From: Vagococcus martis
GTDB taxonomy: Bacteria; Bacillota; Bacilli; Lactobacillales; Vagococcaceae
DNA: 64,000 nucleotides
Reading direction: 5' to 3'
Assembly (NCBI RefSeq): GCF_002026305.1
Contig: NZ_MVAB01000001.1
Span: 1,656,001-1,720,000, forward strand
Shown here piece after piece: positions 35,396 through 43,607 of this stretch. The notes under the pieces are model-generated. The model saw only the letters and a program-made list of their open reading frames with translations, was not told where the DNA came from and did not search any database. The position numbers and the translations under genes are program-made. Within the stretch, counting starts at the first letter, position 1. Every line of letters starts with the position of its first letter.

Positions 35396-36059
35396 AAAAT
35401 ATCTACCAAATGTTAGTCAAATTCCAGATGAATTTAAGCAAGCGACTATTGAAACATTATACATGTCTTTTTGGACAGCAATTATTGCGGGAATATTTGG
35501 TTTGATATTTGGTGTTGTTTTAGTCGTCACTCGACCAGGTGGATTATTAGAACAAAAATATTTGTATCACCTATTAGATAAAATTGTGAATGTGGTTCGT
35601 TCCATACCATTTATCATCTTACTGGCTTTATTAAATGTTGTGACACGTGTCATTGCAGGAACAACAATCGGTGCAACAGCAGCACTTGTGCCACTTGTTG
35701 CAGGAGTTGTCCCATTTTTTGCAAGACAGATTGAAGTCGCATTACTCGAAGTTGACCCAGGAGTTATTGAGGCGGCTGAAGCCATGGGGACAAGTCCTTT
35801 AGGAATTATCTTTAGAGTGTATTTAAAAGAAGGTTTGCCAGGTATTGTCAGAGTTTCAGCCCTCACGATTATCAATGTAATTGGGTTAACAGCGATGGCT
35901 GGAGCAGTTGGTGCTGGAGGGTTAGGGAATCTAGCCATATCAAGAGGTCATAATAGATTTCAAAGTGATGTCACTTGGGCAGCGTTGATTATTATTTTAT
36001 TAATCGTATTTATTTGTCAGGGAATCAGTAACTTTATCATAAAGAAAATAAGTCATTAA
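35379..36059 (+). CDS. metP: methionine ABC transporter permease MetP (MetI)
   Basis: 226 residues with five membrane helices. The ABC permease loop is VDPGVIEAAEAMGTSPLGIIFRVYLKEGLPG near residue 130. The MetI-type segment NVVRSIPFIILLALLNVVTRVI and GAGGLGNLAISRGHNRF near the end are characteristic. It overlaps metN by 17 bases, with an AAGGAGTG ribosome site inside metN. It forms the membrane channel for methionine uptake. Confidence 0.94.
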   Translation: MQGLIEKYLPNVSQIPDEFKQATIETLYMSFWTAIIAGIFGLIFGVVLVVTRPGGLLEQKYLYHLLDKIVNVVRSIPFIILLALLNVVTRVIAGTTIGATAALVPLVAGVVPFFARQIEVALLEVDPGVIEAAEAMGTSPLGIIFRVYLKEGLPGIVRVSALTIINVIGLTAMAGAVGAGGLGNLAISRGHNRFQSDVTWAALIIILLIVFICQGISNFIIKKISH

Positions 36060-36080
36060 CAATCAAAAGGAGAATGAAAC

Positions 36081-36932
36081 ATGAAAAAATTTGTCGGATA
36101 TATCGTAGCAGTTGCAGCAGTATTATTAGTTATTACAGGGTGTGGTTCAGGTAATAAAGAGGCGACATCTGAGTCAAAAGATGGAAAAGAAGTGACAGTA
36201 AAATTAGGTGTTGTCGGATCAGACACAGATGTTTGGGATGATGTGCAAAAGAGATTAAAAGATGAAGGAATTAATCTAGAATATGTAAAATTTACTGATT
36301 ATAGTCAACCAAACGTGGCTTTAGATAGTGGTGATATTGATTTAAACTCATTCCAACATCAAATCTTTTTAGATAACTTTAATAAAGAACATGGGACAGA
36401 TTTAGTATCAATTGGGAATACAGTGAATGCACCTTTGGGAATCTATTCAGAAAAAATTAAAGATGTTAAAGAACTAAAAGATGGAGATACAATCTCTATT
36501 CCAAATGATGTAACAAATGGGGGACGTGCATTATTACTTCTTCAAACAGCAGGGTTAATCAAAGTTGATCCAGCCAAAAAACAATCACCAACAGTGAGTG
36601 ATATTACAGAGAATAAATTGAATTTAAACATTGAAGAATTAGATGCTTCTCAAACACCTCGTTCTTTACAAGATGTTGCAGCAGCTATTATCAATAGTGG
36701 TGTGGCAGTAGATGCTGGATACAATCCAACGAAAGATGCGATATTCTTAGAACCAGTAGATGATACATCAAAACCATATGTCAATATTATTGTGGCAAGA
36801 AAAGAAGATGAAGATAATGAAACATACCAAAAAATAGTAGATGCTTATCAAACAGAAGATACGAAAAAAGTGATTGAAGAAACATCTAAAGGCTCAAGTA
36901 TTCCAGCTTGGGATACATTTGGTAAAAAATAA
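36081..36932 (+). CDS. metQ: methionine-binding lipoprotein MetQ (NlpA family)
   Basis: 283 residues with a lipoprotein signal ending in VITGC (Cys21). The NlpA-type domain is clear: VKLGVVGSDTDVWDDVQKRLKDEGINLEYVKFTDYSQPNVALDSGDIDLNSFQHQIFLDNF, then SIPNDVTNGGRALLLLQTAGLI and ELDASQTPRSL. It captures methionine (possibly D- or oxidised forms, as for other MetQ proteins) on the outer face of the membrane and hands it to MetP. It sits 21 bases after metP, behind an AAAAGGAG site. Confidence 0.95.
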   Translation: MKKFVGYIVAVAAVLLVITGCGSGNKEATSESKDGKEVTVKLGVVGSDTDVWDDVQKRLKDEGINLEYVKFTDYSQPNVALDSGDIDLNSFQHQIFLDNFNKEHGTDLVSIGNTVNAPLGIYSEKIKDVKELKDGDTISIPNDVTNGGRALLLLQTAGLIKVDPAKKQSPTVSDITENKLNLNIEELDASQTPRSLQDVAAAIINSGVAVDAGYNPTKDAIFLEPVDDTSKPYVNIIVARKEDEDNETYQKIVDAYQTEDTKKVIEETSKGSSIPAWDTFGKK

Positions 36933-36956
36933 AGCTACTTAAAGGAGAAAAGGACT

Positions 36957-38162
36957 ATGACAAGAGCAGAACAATCAGTAATGATAAAAAATTATGTTAA
37001 AAAACAACTACCTATATATAAAGAACTAGCATTAGACATACATGCTCATCCGGAAGTCAGTAATTATGAAGTTTACTCATCAGATGTATTAATTAATCAA
37101 TTAAAAAAAGAAGGATTTGATGTAACAAAAGATGTGGCAGGACATCATACAGGGTTTGATGCACGTTACAAATCTAAAAAAGATGGTCCAACATTAGCAT
37201 TTTTAGCAGAGTACGATGCTTTACCTGGTATTGGTCATGCTTGTGGGCACAATCTCTTCGGGAATTATTCCGTGCTAGCTGCTAGTGCGTTAAAACAAGT
37301 GGTAGATGAAGTTGGTGGAGAAATAAGAGTATATGGAACACCTGGTGAAGAAGGTGGGGAAAATGGGTCAGCTAAAGGTAGTTTTGTAAGGGAAGGATTT
37401 TTTGATGATGTTGATGCGGCTCTTTGTGTTCATCCAGCGCATAAATATGGAAAAACAGCATTAGGATTAGCAAATGATCCAGTTGATATTGAATTTTTTG
37501 GGGTTGCCTCACATGCTGCAGCTGCTCCTGATAAAGGGGTGAATGCACTTGATGCTTTAATTCAAGCATTTAATGGGATTAATGGTTTGAGGCTTCATTT
37601 ACCAAAAGACGTGAACATCCATGGTATTATCACGAATGGTGGAGTAGCAGCAAATGTTGTGCCAGAGTACGCTTCGGGTCGATTTTACTTAAGAGCTTCT
37701 AACAGAGCAACTTTAGATGATGTTTACAAAAAAATTGAGAATGTGATTAAGGGCGCAGCACTTGCAACAGGTACTGATTATAAATTTGGTTTGTTTCAAA
37801 ATGGGGTAGATGACATCATTGTGACACCAGCATTTGATGAGGTGTTTGTTAGTCATTTTGAAAAAATTGGTATTCCGGAAGAAGAAGTATACAGTGGTGA
37901 AAGGCAGAATCTTGGTTCTTCAGATGTTGGGAATGTGAGCCAAGTTATTCCAACGATTCAACCAACTGTCTCTATATCTAATGAATACATTGCAGGTCAC
38001 TCTGAAGAATTTAGAGAAGCAGCTAAAAGTGAAAAGGGATTAGATTCTATAGGAATTGCAGCAGAGTTATTAGCTGAAACAGCACTGGATTTATTATTAG
38101 ATGAAGAGTTACTAAATAAAATAAAAGAAGAACACAAAGAACAAAAAATAAAAGGGAACTAA
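36957..38162 (+). CDS. M20-family amidohydrolase
   Basis: 401 residues of the M20D type (aminoacylase / p-aminobenzoyl-glutamate hydrolase branch). Metal-binding motifs are LDIHAHPEVSNYE, GIGHACGHNLFG, GTPGEEGGENG, VHPAHK and, near the C-terminus, TVSISNEYIAGHSEEF. It is the fourth gene of the T-box-controlled methionine operon, 24 bases after metQ. This context suggests release of methionine from an N-acyl or dipeptide-like precursor; the substrate is inferred, not shown. It is cytoplasmic (no signal peptide). Confidence 0.9.
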   Translation: MTRAEQSVMIKNYVKKQLPIYKELALDIHAHPEVSNYEVYSSDVLINQLKKEGFDVTKDVAGHHTGFDARYKSKKDGPTLAFLAEYDALPGIGHACGHNLFGNYSVLAASALKQVVDEVGGEIRVYGTPGEEGGENGSAKGSFVREGFFDDVDAALCVHPAHKYGKTALGLANDPVDIEFFGVASHAAAAPDKGVNALDALIQAFNGINGLRLHLPKDVNIHGIITNGGVAANVVPEYASGRFYLRASNRATLDDVYKKIENVIKGAALATGTDYKFGLFQNGVDDIIVTPAFDEVFVSHFEKIGIPEEEVYSGERQNLGSSDVGNVSQVIPTIQPTVSISNEYIAGHSEEFREAAKSEKGLDSIGIAAELLAETALDLLLDEELLNKIKEEHKEQKIKGN

Positions 38163-38218
38163 TTCTATAGAGGCTGCCCCAAAAATAGCTTTTTAAATGA
38201 AAATCACTAAACTAACAA

Positions 38219-38280
38219 GATAGAAATCCCATGAAGTCAGTGTTTTAATAAGCTGGTTTCATGGGATCTTTCTATTTTTA
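38219..38280 (+). terminator. terminator-like hairpin after the methionine operon
   Basis: The arms GATAGAAATCCCATGAA (38219-38235) and TTTCATGGGATCTTTCTA (38257-38274) pair with a two-base bulge around a 21-base loop; a T5 run follows. The segment GAGGCTGCCCCAAAAA at 38169 begins a structured region and may be a remnant of a repeat element. Confidence 0.6.
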
Positions 38281-38304
38281 AGACTTTTGAGTCGGACTCT
38301 TTTG

Positions 38305-38361
38305 TTTATACAAAAACTTTACATAAAAAAGACTTTGAAATTTACATGAAAAAGATATAAT
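38305..38361 (+). promoter_or_regulatory. promoter of the phosphonate-type operon with Pho-box-like repeats
   Basis: TTTATA (38305), TTTACA (38318) and TTTACA (38341) precede a perfect -10 TATAAT (38356-38361); the last box ends 9 bases before the -10. The 23-base distance between the two TTTACA boxes is about two helical turns. This matches PhoP-type direct-repeat promoters of Firmicutes, though spacing is not perfect. Confidence 0.6.
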
Positions 38362-38400
38362 CCCGTTAGTAAAAGAAAAATATGGGGGTTAAATATTAAG

Positions 38401-39312
38401 ATGAAAAAGAAATTACTTTATGGTTTGGCAGCATTAGTATCAGTAGGATTATTAACAGCATGTGGGTCAAGTTCAGCTGATAGTAAAAAAGAGGATGGTA
38501 TGCCAGACAAGGTGACGATTGTTACTATGCCAGATGAAAACAATCCAGCAGCTGGTGGTAAAAATGAGAAATTCCAAAAAGATTTAAGTGAAGCAATTGG
38601 TCTTCCAGTTGAAATTATGGAAGGTGCGGATTATGCAGTTGGAATTGAAGCCATGAAAAATAAAAAATTAGACGTGCTTCTTGTGTCACCTATGAGTTAT
38701 TTCCAAGCAAAACAAAGAGTTGATATTGATCCTTTAGTAACAACAACAGCTCCAGGAAGTGAAACATATCGTACAGTGTTTATTACTAAAAAAGATAACG
38801 ACAAAATTAATTCATTAGAAGATTTGAAAGGAACGAACTTCGCATTTGTTGATCCTGCATCTTCATCAGGATATCTTTATCCAAAATATGAATTAGTAAC
38901 AAAATTAAAATTAGATCAAGCAAAATTAGAAGAGCCAGATTATTTCTTTAAAACAGTTGCATATTCAGGTAAACATGATTCAAGTGTTATGGGTGTGTCA
39001 AAAGGAGATTATGATGCAGCAGCAGTTGCTGGCCAAGTATTACAAAGTATGGATGATGCTGGGTTAGTGAAAAAAGACGACTTAAAAGTAATTGATGAAA
39101 CACAAGAAATTCCAAATGCAGCATATGTTATTCGCTCAGAATTACCTGAAGAACTAAAGAAAAAAATCAAAGACTTTTATTTAAATTATGATGATGAAGA
39201 ATATTTTAAAGCATTCTATAAAGATGGATCAATTCGATTTGTTGAGGCAAAAGATGATGATTACGAAGGTGTGAAGGATATTATCAAAGTATTAGGCATA
39301 GAAGGGGAGTAA
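38401..39312 (+). CDS. phnD: phosphonate/phosphate-type ABC transporter substrate-binding lipoprotein (PhnD-like)
   Basis: 303 residues. The lipoprotein signal ends in LLTAC (Cys21). The PhnD-like domain contains VTIVTMPDENNPAAGG, DVLLVSPMSYFQAKQR, EDLKGTNFAFVDPASSSGYLYPKYELV and YDAAAVAGQVLQSM, where Ser/Thr residues coordinate the phosphonate oxygens in family members. Ligands of such proteins include phosphonates, phosphite, methylphosphonate or phosphate. No C-P lyase or other phosphonatase gene is nearby, so the ligand may be an organophosphate or phosphite. A TTTACA-box promoter upstream points to phosphate control. Confidence 0.9.
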   Translation: MKKKLLYGLAALVSVGLLTACGSSSADSKKEDGMPDKVTIVTMPDENNPAAGGKNEKFQKDLSEAIGLPVEIMEGADYAVGIEAMKNKKLDVLLVSPMSYFQAKQRVDIDPLVTTTAPGSETYRTVFITKKDNDKINSLEDLKGTNFAFVDPASSSGYLYPKYELVTKLKLDQAKLEEPDYFFKTVAYSGKHDSSVMGVSKGDYDAAAVAGQVLQSMDDAGLVKKDDLKVIDETQEIPNAAYVIRSELPEELKKKIKDFYLNYDDEEYFKAFYKDGSIRFVEAKDDDYEGVKDIIKVLGIEGE

Positions 39313-39316
39313 AAAA

Positions 39317-40132
39317 ATGACTTTATTAGAAATTAAAAACGTAAATAAAGAGTATAAAGCAGGACAAAAAGCATTAAACAATGTCTCATTGTCAATTGAT
39401 GAAGGTGAATTTGTCGTAATCATTGGCCCTTCTGGTGCAGGTAAATCAACATTAATTCGTATTATTAATCAACTTGTTGCACCAACATCAGGTGACGTCA
39501 TTTTTAAAGACCAATCAATTTCAAGTGCAAAAGGAAAAGAACTAAGACGATTGCGTTCGCATATCGGGATGATTTTTCAACACTATAATTTGATTGAACG
39601 CACAAATGTTTTAAAAAATGTGCTTCACGGAAAACTTGGTCAAGTATCATTTTTTACTAGTGCTTTTGGTCGTTATTCTCAAGAAAATAGAAGTACAGCA
39701 ATGGATTTATTAAAACAAGTCGGATTAGAAGATCAAGCATACAAACGAGCCGATGAATTGTCAGGCGGACAGATGCAACGTGTTGGGATTTGTCGTGCCT
39801 TAATGCAAAATCCTGCACTGATTTTAGCTGATGAACCAATTGCGTCTCTTGATCCTAAATCATCTGAAGTAGTTATGACACAATTAAAAGATATTACAGA
39901 ATCAAAAGGCGTAACAACGATTGTAAACTTGCATCAAGTTGACGTTGCGAAAAAATTTGCGACTCGTATTATTGGTGTAAGAAAAGGTGAGATTGTGTTT
40001 GATGGTAAACCGTCTGAGTTAACTGATGACATGATTGAAACAATCTACAATAATGACTTATCTCAAGCTGGAAACATTAAAAGTATTCCTGTAGTGTCAA
40101 TGCCTCAGGAGGAGGGTCAAGTATATGGATAG
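39317..40132 (+). CDS. phnC: phosphonate-type ABC transporter ATP-binding protein PhnC
   Basis: 271 residues. Walker A is GPSGAGKST, signature LSGGQMQRVGICRALMQNP, Walker B LILADEPIASLDP and switch VNLHQVDVA. The Q-loop region HIGMIFQHYNLIERTNVLKNVLHGKLG is typical of PhnC. It starts 4 bases after phnD and overlaps the first phnE by 8 bases. It energises uptake by the two permeases encoded next. Confidence 0.94.
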   Translation: MTLLEIKNVNKEYKAGQKALNNVSLSIDEGEFVVIIGPSGAGKSTLIRIINQLVAPTSGDVIFKDQSISSAKGKELRRLRSHIGMIFQHYNLIERTNVLKNVLHGKLGQVSFFTSAFGRYSQENRSTAMDLLKQVGLEDQAYKRADELSGGQMQRVGICRALMQNPALILADEPIASLDPKSSEVVMTQLKDITESKGVTTIVNLHQVDVAKKFATRIIGVRKGEIVFDGKPSELTDDMIETIYNNDLSQAGNIKSIPVVSMPQEEGQVYG

Positions 40133-40916
40133 TCCAGCAACAATTGCTTTAAGTCAACAAAAGAGCATAAAAAAAAGAATTACAGGTGTGTTGTTATTTG
40201 CCGTTGTGGCGTATTCTTTTATTTATTTAAAAGTGAATCCATTAACACCATTTGTCACGTTACCTAGTGTGTTTTCGTTCTTTGGTGAGAATTTTTTTCC
40301 ACCAAATTTCACTGGTTTTTCGAGTTATGTGTCATTGATAATCGAAACATTATTATTTGCAGTTGTCGGTACATATATTTCTGCTATTTTATCATTTGTT
40401 TTTGGGTTATTGATGGCTGAATCAATCAACCCATTTGCACCAGTAAGAATCATCATACGATTTATTGTATCGTTCATCCGTAATATTCCAGTTTTAGTAT
40501 GGGCATCTTTGCTTGTGTATATTTTTGGGATAGGGAATATGGTCGGTTTATTAGCGTTAATTATTGCGACATTTGGATTTTTAACTAGGTCTTATGCTGA
40601 AGAGATGAACAATATTGCTGATAGTAAATTAGAAGCATTAAAAGCGACTGGTGCATCTCCTGCTCAGTTATTGGTTCATGGAATTATTCCAGCGTTTTTC
40701 CCTTCATGGATTAACTGGACATTTTTCTCTTTTGAAATTAATATTCGTGCATCAGCTATTTTAGGAATGGTAGGTGCTGGTGGTATTGGTATCATGATTC
40801 AAACAAATATCCGACTATTTAAATACAAAGAAGCGATGGCTTTAATTTTAATATTAGTTATCTTAGTATTATTGACAGAATTTGTTGTAAATAAACTAAG
40901 AAAATGGATTTTATAG
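40125..40916 (+). CDS. phnE: phosphonate-type ABC permease PhnE (first copy)
   Basis: 263 residues with about six membrane helices. The permease loop ALKATGASPAQLLVHGIIPAFFPSWINWTFFSFEINIRASAILGMVGAGGIG near residue 190 and the segment RNIPVLVWASLLVYIFGIG are PhnE hallmarks. A GGAGGAGGGTCAAGT ribosome site lies inside phnC. A second, divergent PhnE follows, so the channel is probably a heterodimer. Confidence 0.92.
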   Translation: MDSPATIALSQQKSIKKRITGVLLFAVVAYSFIYLKVNPLTPFVTLPSVFSFFGENFFPPNFTGFSSYVSLIIETLLFAVVGTYISAILSFVFGLLMAESINPFAPVRIIIRFIVSFIRNIPVLVWASLLVYIFGIGNMVGLLALIIATFGFLTRSYAEEMNNIADSKLEALKATGASPAQLLVHGIIPAFFPSWINWTFFSFEINIRASAILGMVGAGGIGIMIQTNIRLFKYKEAMALILILVILVLLTEFVVNKLRKWIL

Positions 40917-40929
40917 GAGGATTACGATA

Positions 40930-41709
40930 GTGAAAGATATTCCATTAATACAAAAGAATGATAGAATTCGAACTATTTTTATTACTATAGGAGCAATTTT
41001 ACTATTTATTGTGAGTGTCAGTTTTTTAAATTTAGACATGGCAACATTCATGTCAAGATTTGAACAATCAGGTGAAGTAATCAAACACTTTCTTGTAATA
41101 GATGCTTCTGATTTAGGGACAGTATTTTCAGAACTATTATTGTCATTGTCAATGGCAGTAGCATCACTTGTTTTAGGAGCGATAATTTCATTTATCTTAG
41201 CTTGTTTAGGGGCAGATAATATCTCACCACTACCATTTTTATCGGCAGTAATTAAAGGAATCATGTCGGTGATTCGTGCGATTCCATCACTTGTTTGGAT
41301 TTTAATGATTGTTGCCAGTTTAGGATTTGGTTCACTTGCTGGAATTATCGGTATGATGTTCCCGACAGTTGGTTATTTAACAAAATCATTTATTAGTAGT
41401 ATCGAAGAAGTTCCAGCACAAGTGATTGAAACCATGAAATCAACTGGAGCAAACTGGTTCCAACTAATTCAAGAAGGGATTTTACCAAATGTTTCCAAGT
41501 CATTTTTAAACTGGTTAGCCATCCGTGTTGAAGGAAACGTAGCAGAATCTATTTCACTCGGGATGGTAGGTGCTGGAGGGATTGGGACGTTATTAACTCG
41601 AGCAATCAGTAGCTATGATTATGGAAGAATCACATTTATCGTGTTAGTTATCTTCAGTACAATGTTTGCTGTAGAAATGTTTGTAACACGAGCAAAAAAA
41701 GCAATTTAA
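40930..41709 (+). CDS. phnE: phosphonate-type ABC permease PhnE (second copy)
   Basis: 259 residues. It has an N-terminal helix (IRTIFITIGAILLFIVSVSFL), further helices, and the loop ETMKSTGANWFQLIQEGILPNVSKSFLNWLAIRVEGNVAESISLGMVGAGGIG. Translation appears to start at GTG (40930) after TAGGAGGATTACGATA. It is clearly paralogous to the upstream permease but far from identical, as in other phnDCEE operons of Lactobacillales. Confidence 0.92.
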   Translation: MKDIPLIQKNDRIRTIFITIGAILLFIVSVSFLNLDMATFMSRFEQSGEVIKHFLVIDASDLGTVFSELLLSLSMAVASLVLGAIISFILACLGADNISPLPFLSAVIKGIMSVIRAIPSLVWILMIVASLGFGSLAGIIGMMFPTVGYLTKSFISSIEEVPAQVIETMKSTGANWFQLIQEGILPNVSKSFLNWLAIRVEGNVAESISLGMVGAGGIGTLLTRAISSYDYGRITFIVLVIFSTMFAVEMFVTRAKKAI

Positions 41710-41721
41710 AGGAGAAAGTGT

Positions 41722-42435
41722 ATGTACTATCAACGATTACCATTAGAAACAACATTTAATACAAGAGATTTAGGTGGAATTCCAACGAAAGATAATAACA
41801 TGGTTGCCTGGAAAAAACTTTTTAGAAGTGATGATGTGTGTCGTTTAACAGACAATGACGTTGCTTTTTTAGAAGAGTATGGTATAGGTGCTGTGATTGA
41901 CTTAAGAACACCAAAAGAAAGAACGGGATCAGATTATCCATTGGAAAGAAGTTCAGTAGTTAAAAACTATCATATTCCATTTGTGGTGGATGAAAGCATT
42001 CAAGATATCTCTCAATCAACAACGAGTATGTCATTGTATGACTTTTATGAGCACATGATTCATGAACAAAAAGGGATTGTAAATGAATTATTTGTTGCAG
42101 TTCATGAATCAAGAGATACAGGTTTGATATTCCATTGTGCTGCAGGAAAAGACAGAACTGGTGTTATGGCATGTCTATTATTAGGTTTACTAGATGTGGA
42201 TGAAAAAGATATCATTGCTAACTATGAAACTTCTTATACCTATCTTTCTGCTAATGAGGCATTGCAATCACCAAAAGGTTATGAGGATTTAATGTATTCT
42301 GATCGCAAAAATATGGAGAAGTTATTACCTGTTATTACAGAAAATTATGGAACAGTATATAACTATTTAAAAGAATGTGGTTTGTCTGATGAGATGCTTT
42401 TAGAAATTAAAGAAGCCTACATTCAAAAAGTTTAA
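41722..42435 (+). CDS. tyrosine-protein phosphatase (DSP/PTP-like, LipA type)
   Basis: 237 residues. The P-loop is HCAAGKDRTGV (Cys-X5-Arg) near residue 140, and the general acid region RTPKERTGSDYP precedes it. The N-terminal NTRDLGGIPTKDNNMVAWKKLFRSDD is the mark of the bacterial Tyr/Ser phosphatase family (PF13350). It ends the phnDCEE operon, 12 bases after the last permease, behind AAAGGAGAAAGTG. In this setting it may dephosphorylate an imported organophosphate such as a phospho-amino acid or phosphoinositide; this is inference. Confidence 0.88.
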   Translation: MYYQRLPLETTFNTRDLGGIPTKDNNMVAWKKLFRSDDVCRLTDNDVAFLEEYGIGAVIDLRTPKERTGSDYPLERSSVVKNYHIPFVVDESIQDISQSTTSMSLYDFYEHMIHEQKGIVNELFVAVHESRDTGLIFHCAAGKDRTGVMACLLLGLLDVDEKDIIANYETSYTYLSANEALQSPKGYEDLMYSDRKNMEKLLPVITENYGTVYNYLKECGLSDEMLLEIKEAYIQKV

Positions 42436-42448
42436 CAACTGTTTTTTA

Positions 42449-42502
42449 TTTACAAACAATTTACAAAGTTACGATAGAGACTTTACACTAGCGTTGTATA
42501 GT
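42449..42502 (+). promoter_or_regulatory. Pho-box-like promoter for a short transcript
   Basis: TTTACA occurs at 42449, 42460 and 42482, an 11-base then a 22-base step, so the boxes share one helical face. The last box ends 9 bases before TATAGT (42497-42502). The same 9-base box-to-minus-10 distance is seen before phnD. It resembles a PhoP-activated promoter. Confidence 0.65.
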
Positions 42503-42507
42503 AAGAG

Positions 42508-42706
42508 TGTAGTAATTGTCACTAAAGGTGGCGTTATTACAATCGGCTTATAATTGTTATGTTAATAGTTAAATGACTTGTCAAAGAAATAGAACAACCT
42601 GACTTCTTTAATAGAAAACACTATCCCCCTAGTTGTTTTTTATTAATTTTCTTCTAATCAACAAGTCGACCAAAAAAACTGGATGATAAAAATCATTCAG
42701 TTTTTT
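42508..42706 (+). ncRNA. candidate phosphate-responsive small RNA
   Basis: The 331-base gap after the phosphatase gene has no open frame with a ribosome site, but has a promoter with TTTACA boxes at its start and a strong intrinsic terminator at 42673-42706. A transcript of about 200 nt is predicted. An earlier weak stop (AACAACC ... AGTTGTTTTTT, to about 42641) could give a shorter form. Alternatively this is a leader or simply the 3' tail of the phn operon. Confidence 0.4.
42673..42706. terminator. bidirectional terminator
   Basis: 15-bp stem (42673-42687 / 42692-42706, one G.U pair), 4-base loop, with A6 and T6 at the base. Confidence 0.88.
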
Positions 42707-42766
42707 GAGTTATTAAGGCCTATTAAGGTATAATTGAAATATTAAGTCAATTAGGAGGTCATAGAG

Positions 42767-43450
42767 ATGAAAGTAGGATATCATGGTCACTCGGTAATTA
42801 GTATAGAAACAAACGATGGTACACGATTAATAATTGATCCATTTATCACTGGAAATGATTTGACAGACTTAGTATTAGATGACATAGATGTAGATTATAT
42901 TTTTATAACTCATGGTCATGCAGATCACATAGGCGATATGGTTTATTTAGCTAAAAGAACGAAAGCACAAGTTGTGGCAATTCCTGAAGTATGTCATTTT
43001 GCGACGAGTCAAGGAATTGAAAACATACACCATATGAATATTGGCGGAAGTTTTAATTTTCCATTTGGCCGAGTAAAAATGGTATTTGCTCAACATAGTT
43101 CTGGCTATGAGTTTAATGGTGAGATGATTTATATGGGTGAGCCAGCCGGATTTTTATTTGAGATTGATGGCAAAACGATCTATCATGCTGGAGATACGGC
43201 TTTTTATAGTGATTTATCATTGTTAGCGGATGATGTTCAAATCGATGTCGCTTTTTTACCGATTGGTGACAATTTTACGATGGGAATAAAAGATGCAGTG
43301 AAGGCAGCTAGAATAATCAATGCCAATGTTAATATCCCTATTCATTACAATACGTTTCCAGTTATAGAACAAGACCCAAAACACTTTGTTAATTCGTTAC
43401 CTAAAGATAAGGGAAAAGTGCTTCAATCAGGAGAATTTATTGAATATTAA
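42767..43450 (+). CDS. UPF0173 metal-dependent hydrolase (YtkL-like)
   Basis: 227 residues of the metallo-beta-lactamase fold. MKVGYHGHSVISIET at the start, FITHGHADHIGD with the metal-binding His/Asp motif, YHAGDTAFYSDLSLL and PIHYNTFPVIEQD define the UPF0173 family. It is cytoplasmic and of unknown substrate. It has its own promoter (TTGAGT, 18 bases, TATAAT at 42729-42734) and an AGGAGG ribosome site, and is followed by a clear terminator, so it is monocistronic. Confidence 0.92.
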   Translation: MKVGYHGHSVISIETNDGTRLIIDPFITGNDLTDLVLDDIDVDYIFITHGHADHIGDMVYLAKRTKAQVVAIPEVCHFATSQGIENIHHMNIGGSFNFPFGRVKMVFAQHSSGYEFNGEMIYMGEPAGFLFEIDGKTIYHAGDTAFYSDLSLLADDVQIDVAFLPIGDNFTMGIKDAVKAARIINANVNIPIHYNTFPVIEQDPKHFVNSLPKDKGKVLQSGEFIEY

Positions 43451-43460
43451 AAATGATATT

Positions 43461-43491
43461 AGAACAGTTTTCTATAAAACTGTTCTTTTTT
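43461..43491 (+). terminator. terminator after UPF0173 gene
   Basis: 11-bp perfect stem AGAACAGTTTT / AAAACTGTTCT, 4-base loop, followed by a T-run. Confidence 0.88.
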
Positions 43492-43543
43492 AGTACTGTA
43501 AATGTAACTTTTTTACGAAACATAAATAACGAAAACTTTTCCG

Positions 43544-43572
43544 TTGCATTGTGGACAAAAAAAGTCTATAAT
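43544..43572 (+). promoter_or_regulatory. promoter of the Rrf2-YhgE operon
   Basis: TTGCAT (43544-43549), 17 bases, consensus TATAAT (43567-43572), 35 bases before the TTG start codon. Confidence 0.65.
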
Positions 43573-43607
43573 AGCCAAATGTAAGAAATGAGAGGAAGTG
43601 ATATAGC

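Noticed and set aside
42560-42600. Short peptide genes (ATG at 42560 and 42573) in the Pho-box transcript
   Set aside because: They are only 5 and 9 codons long and lack a Shine-Dalgarno sequence.
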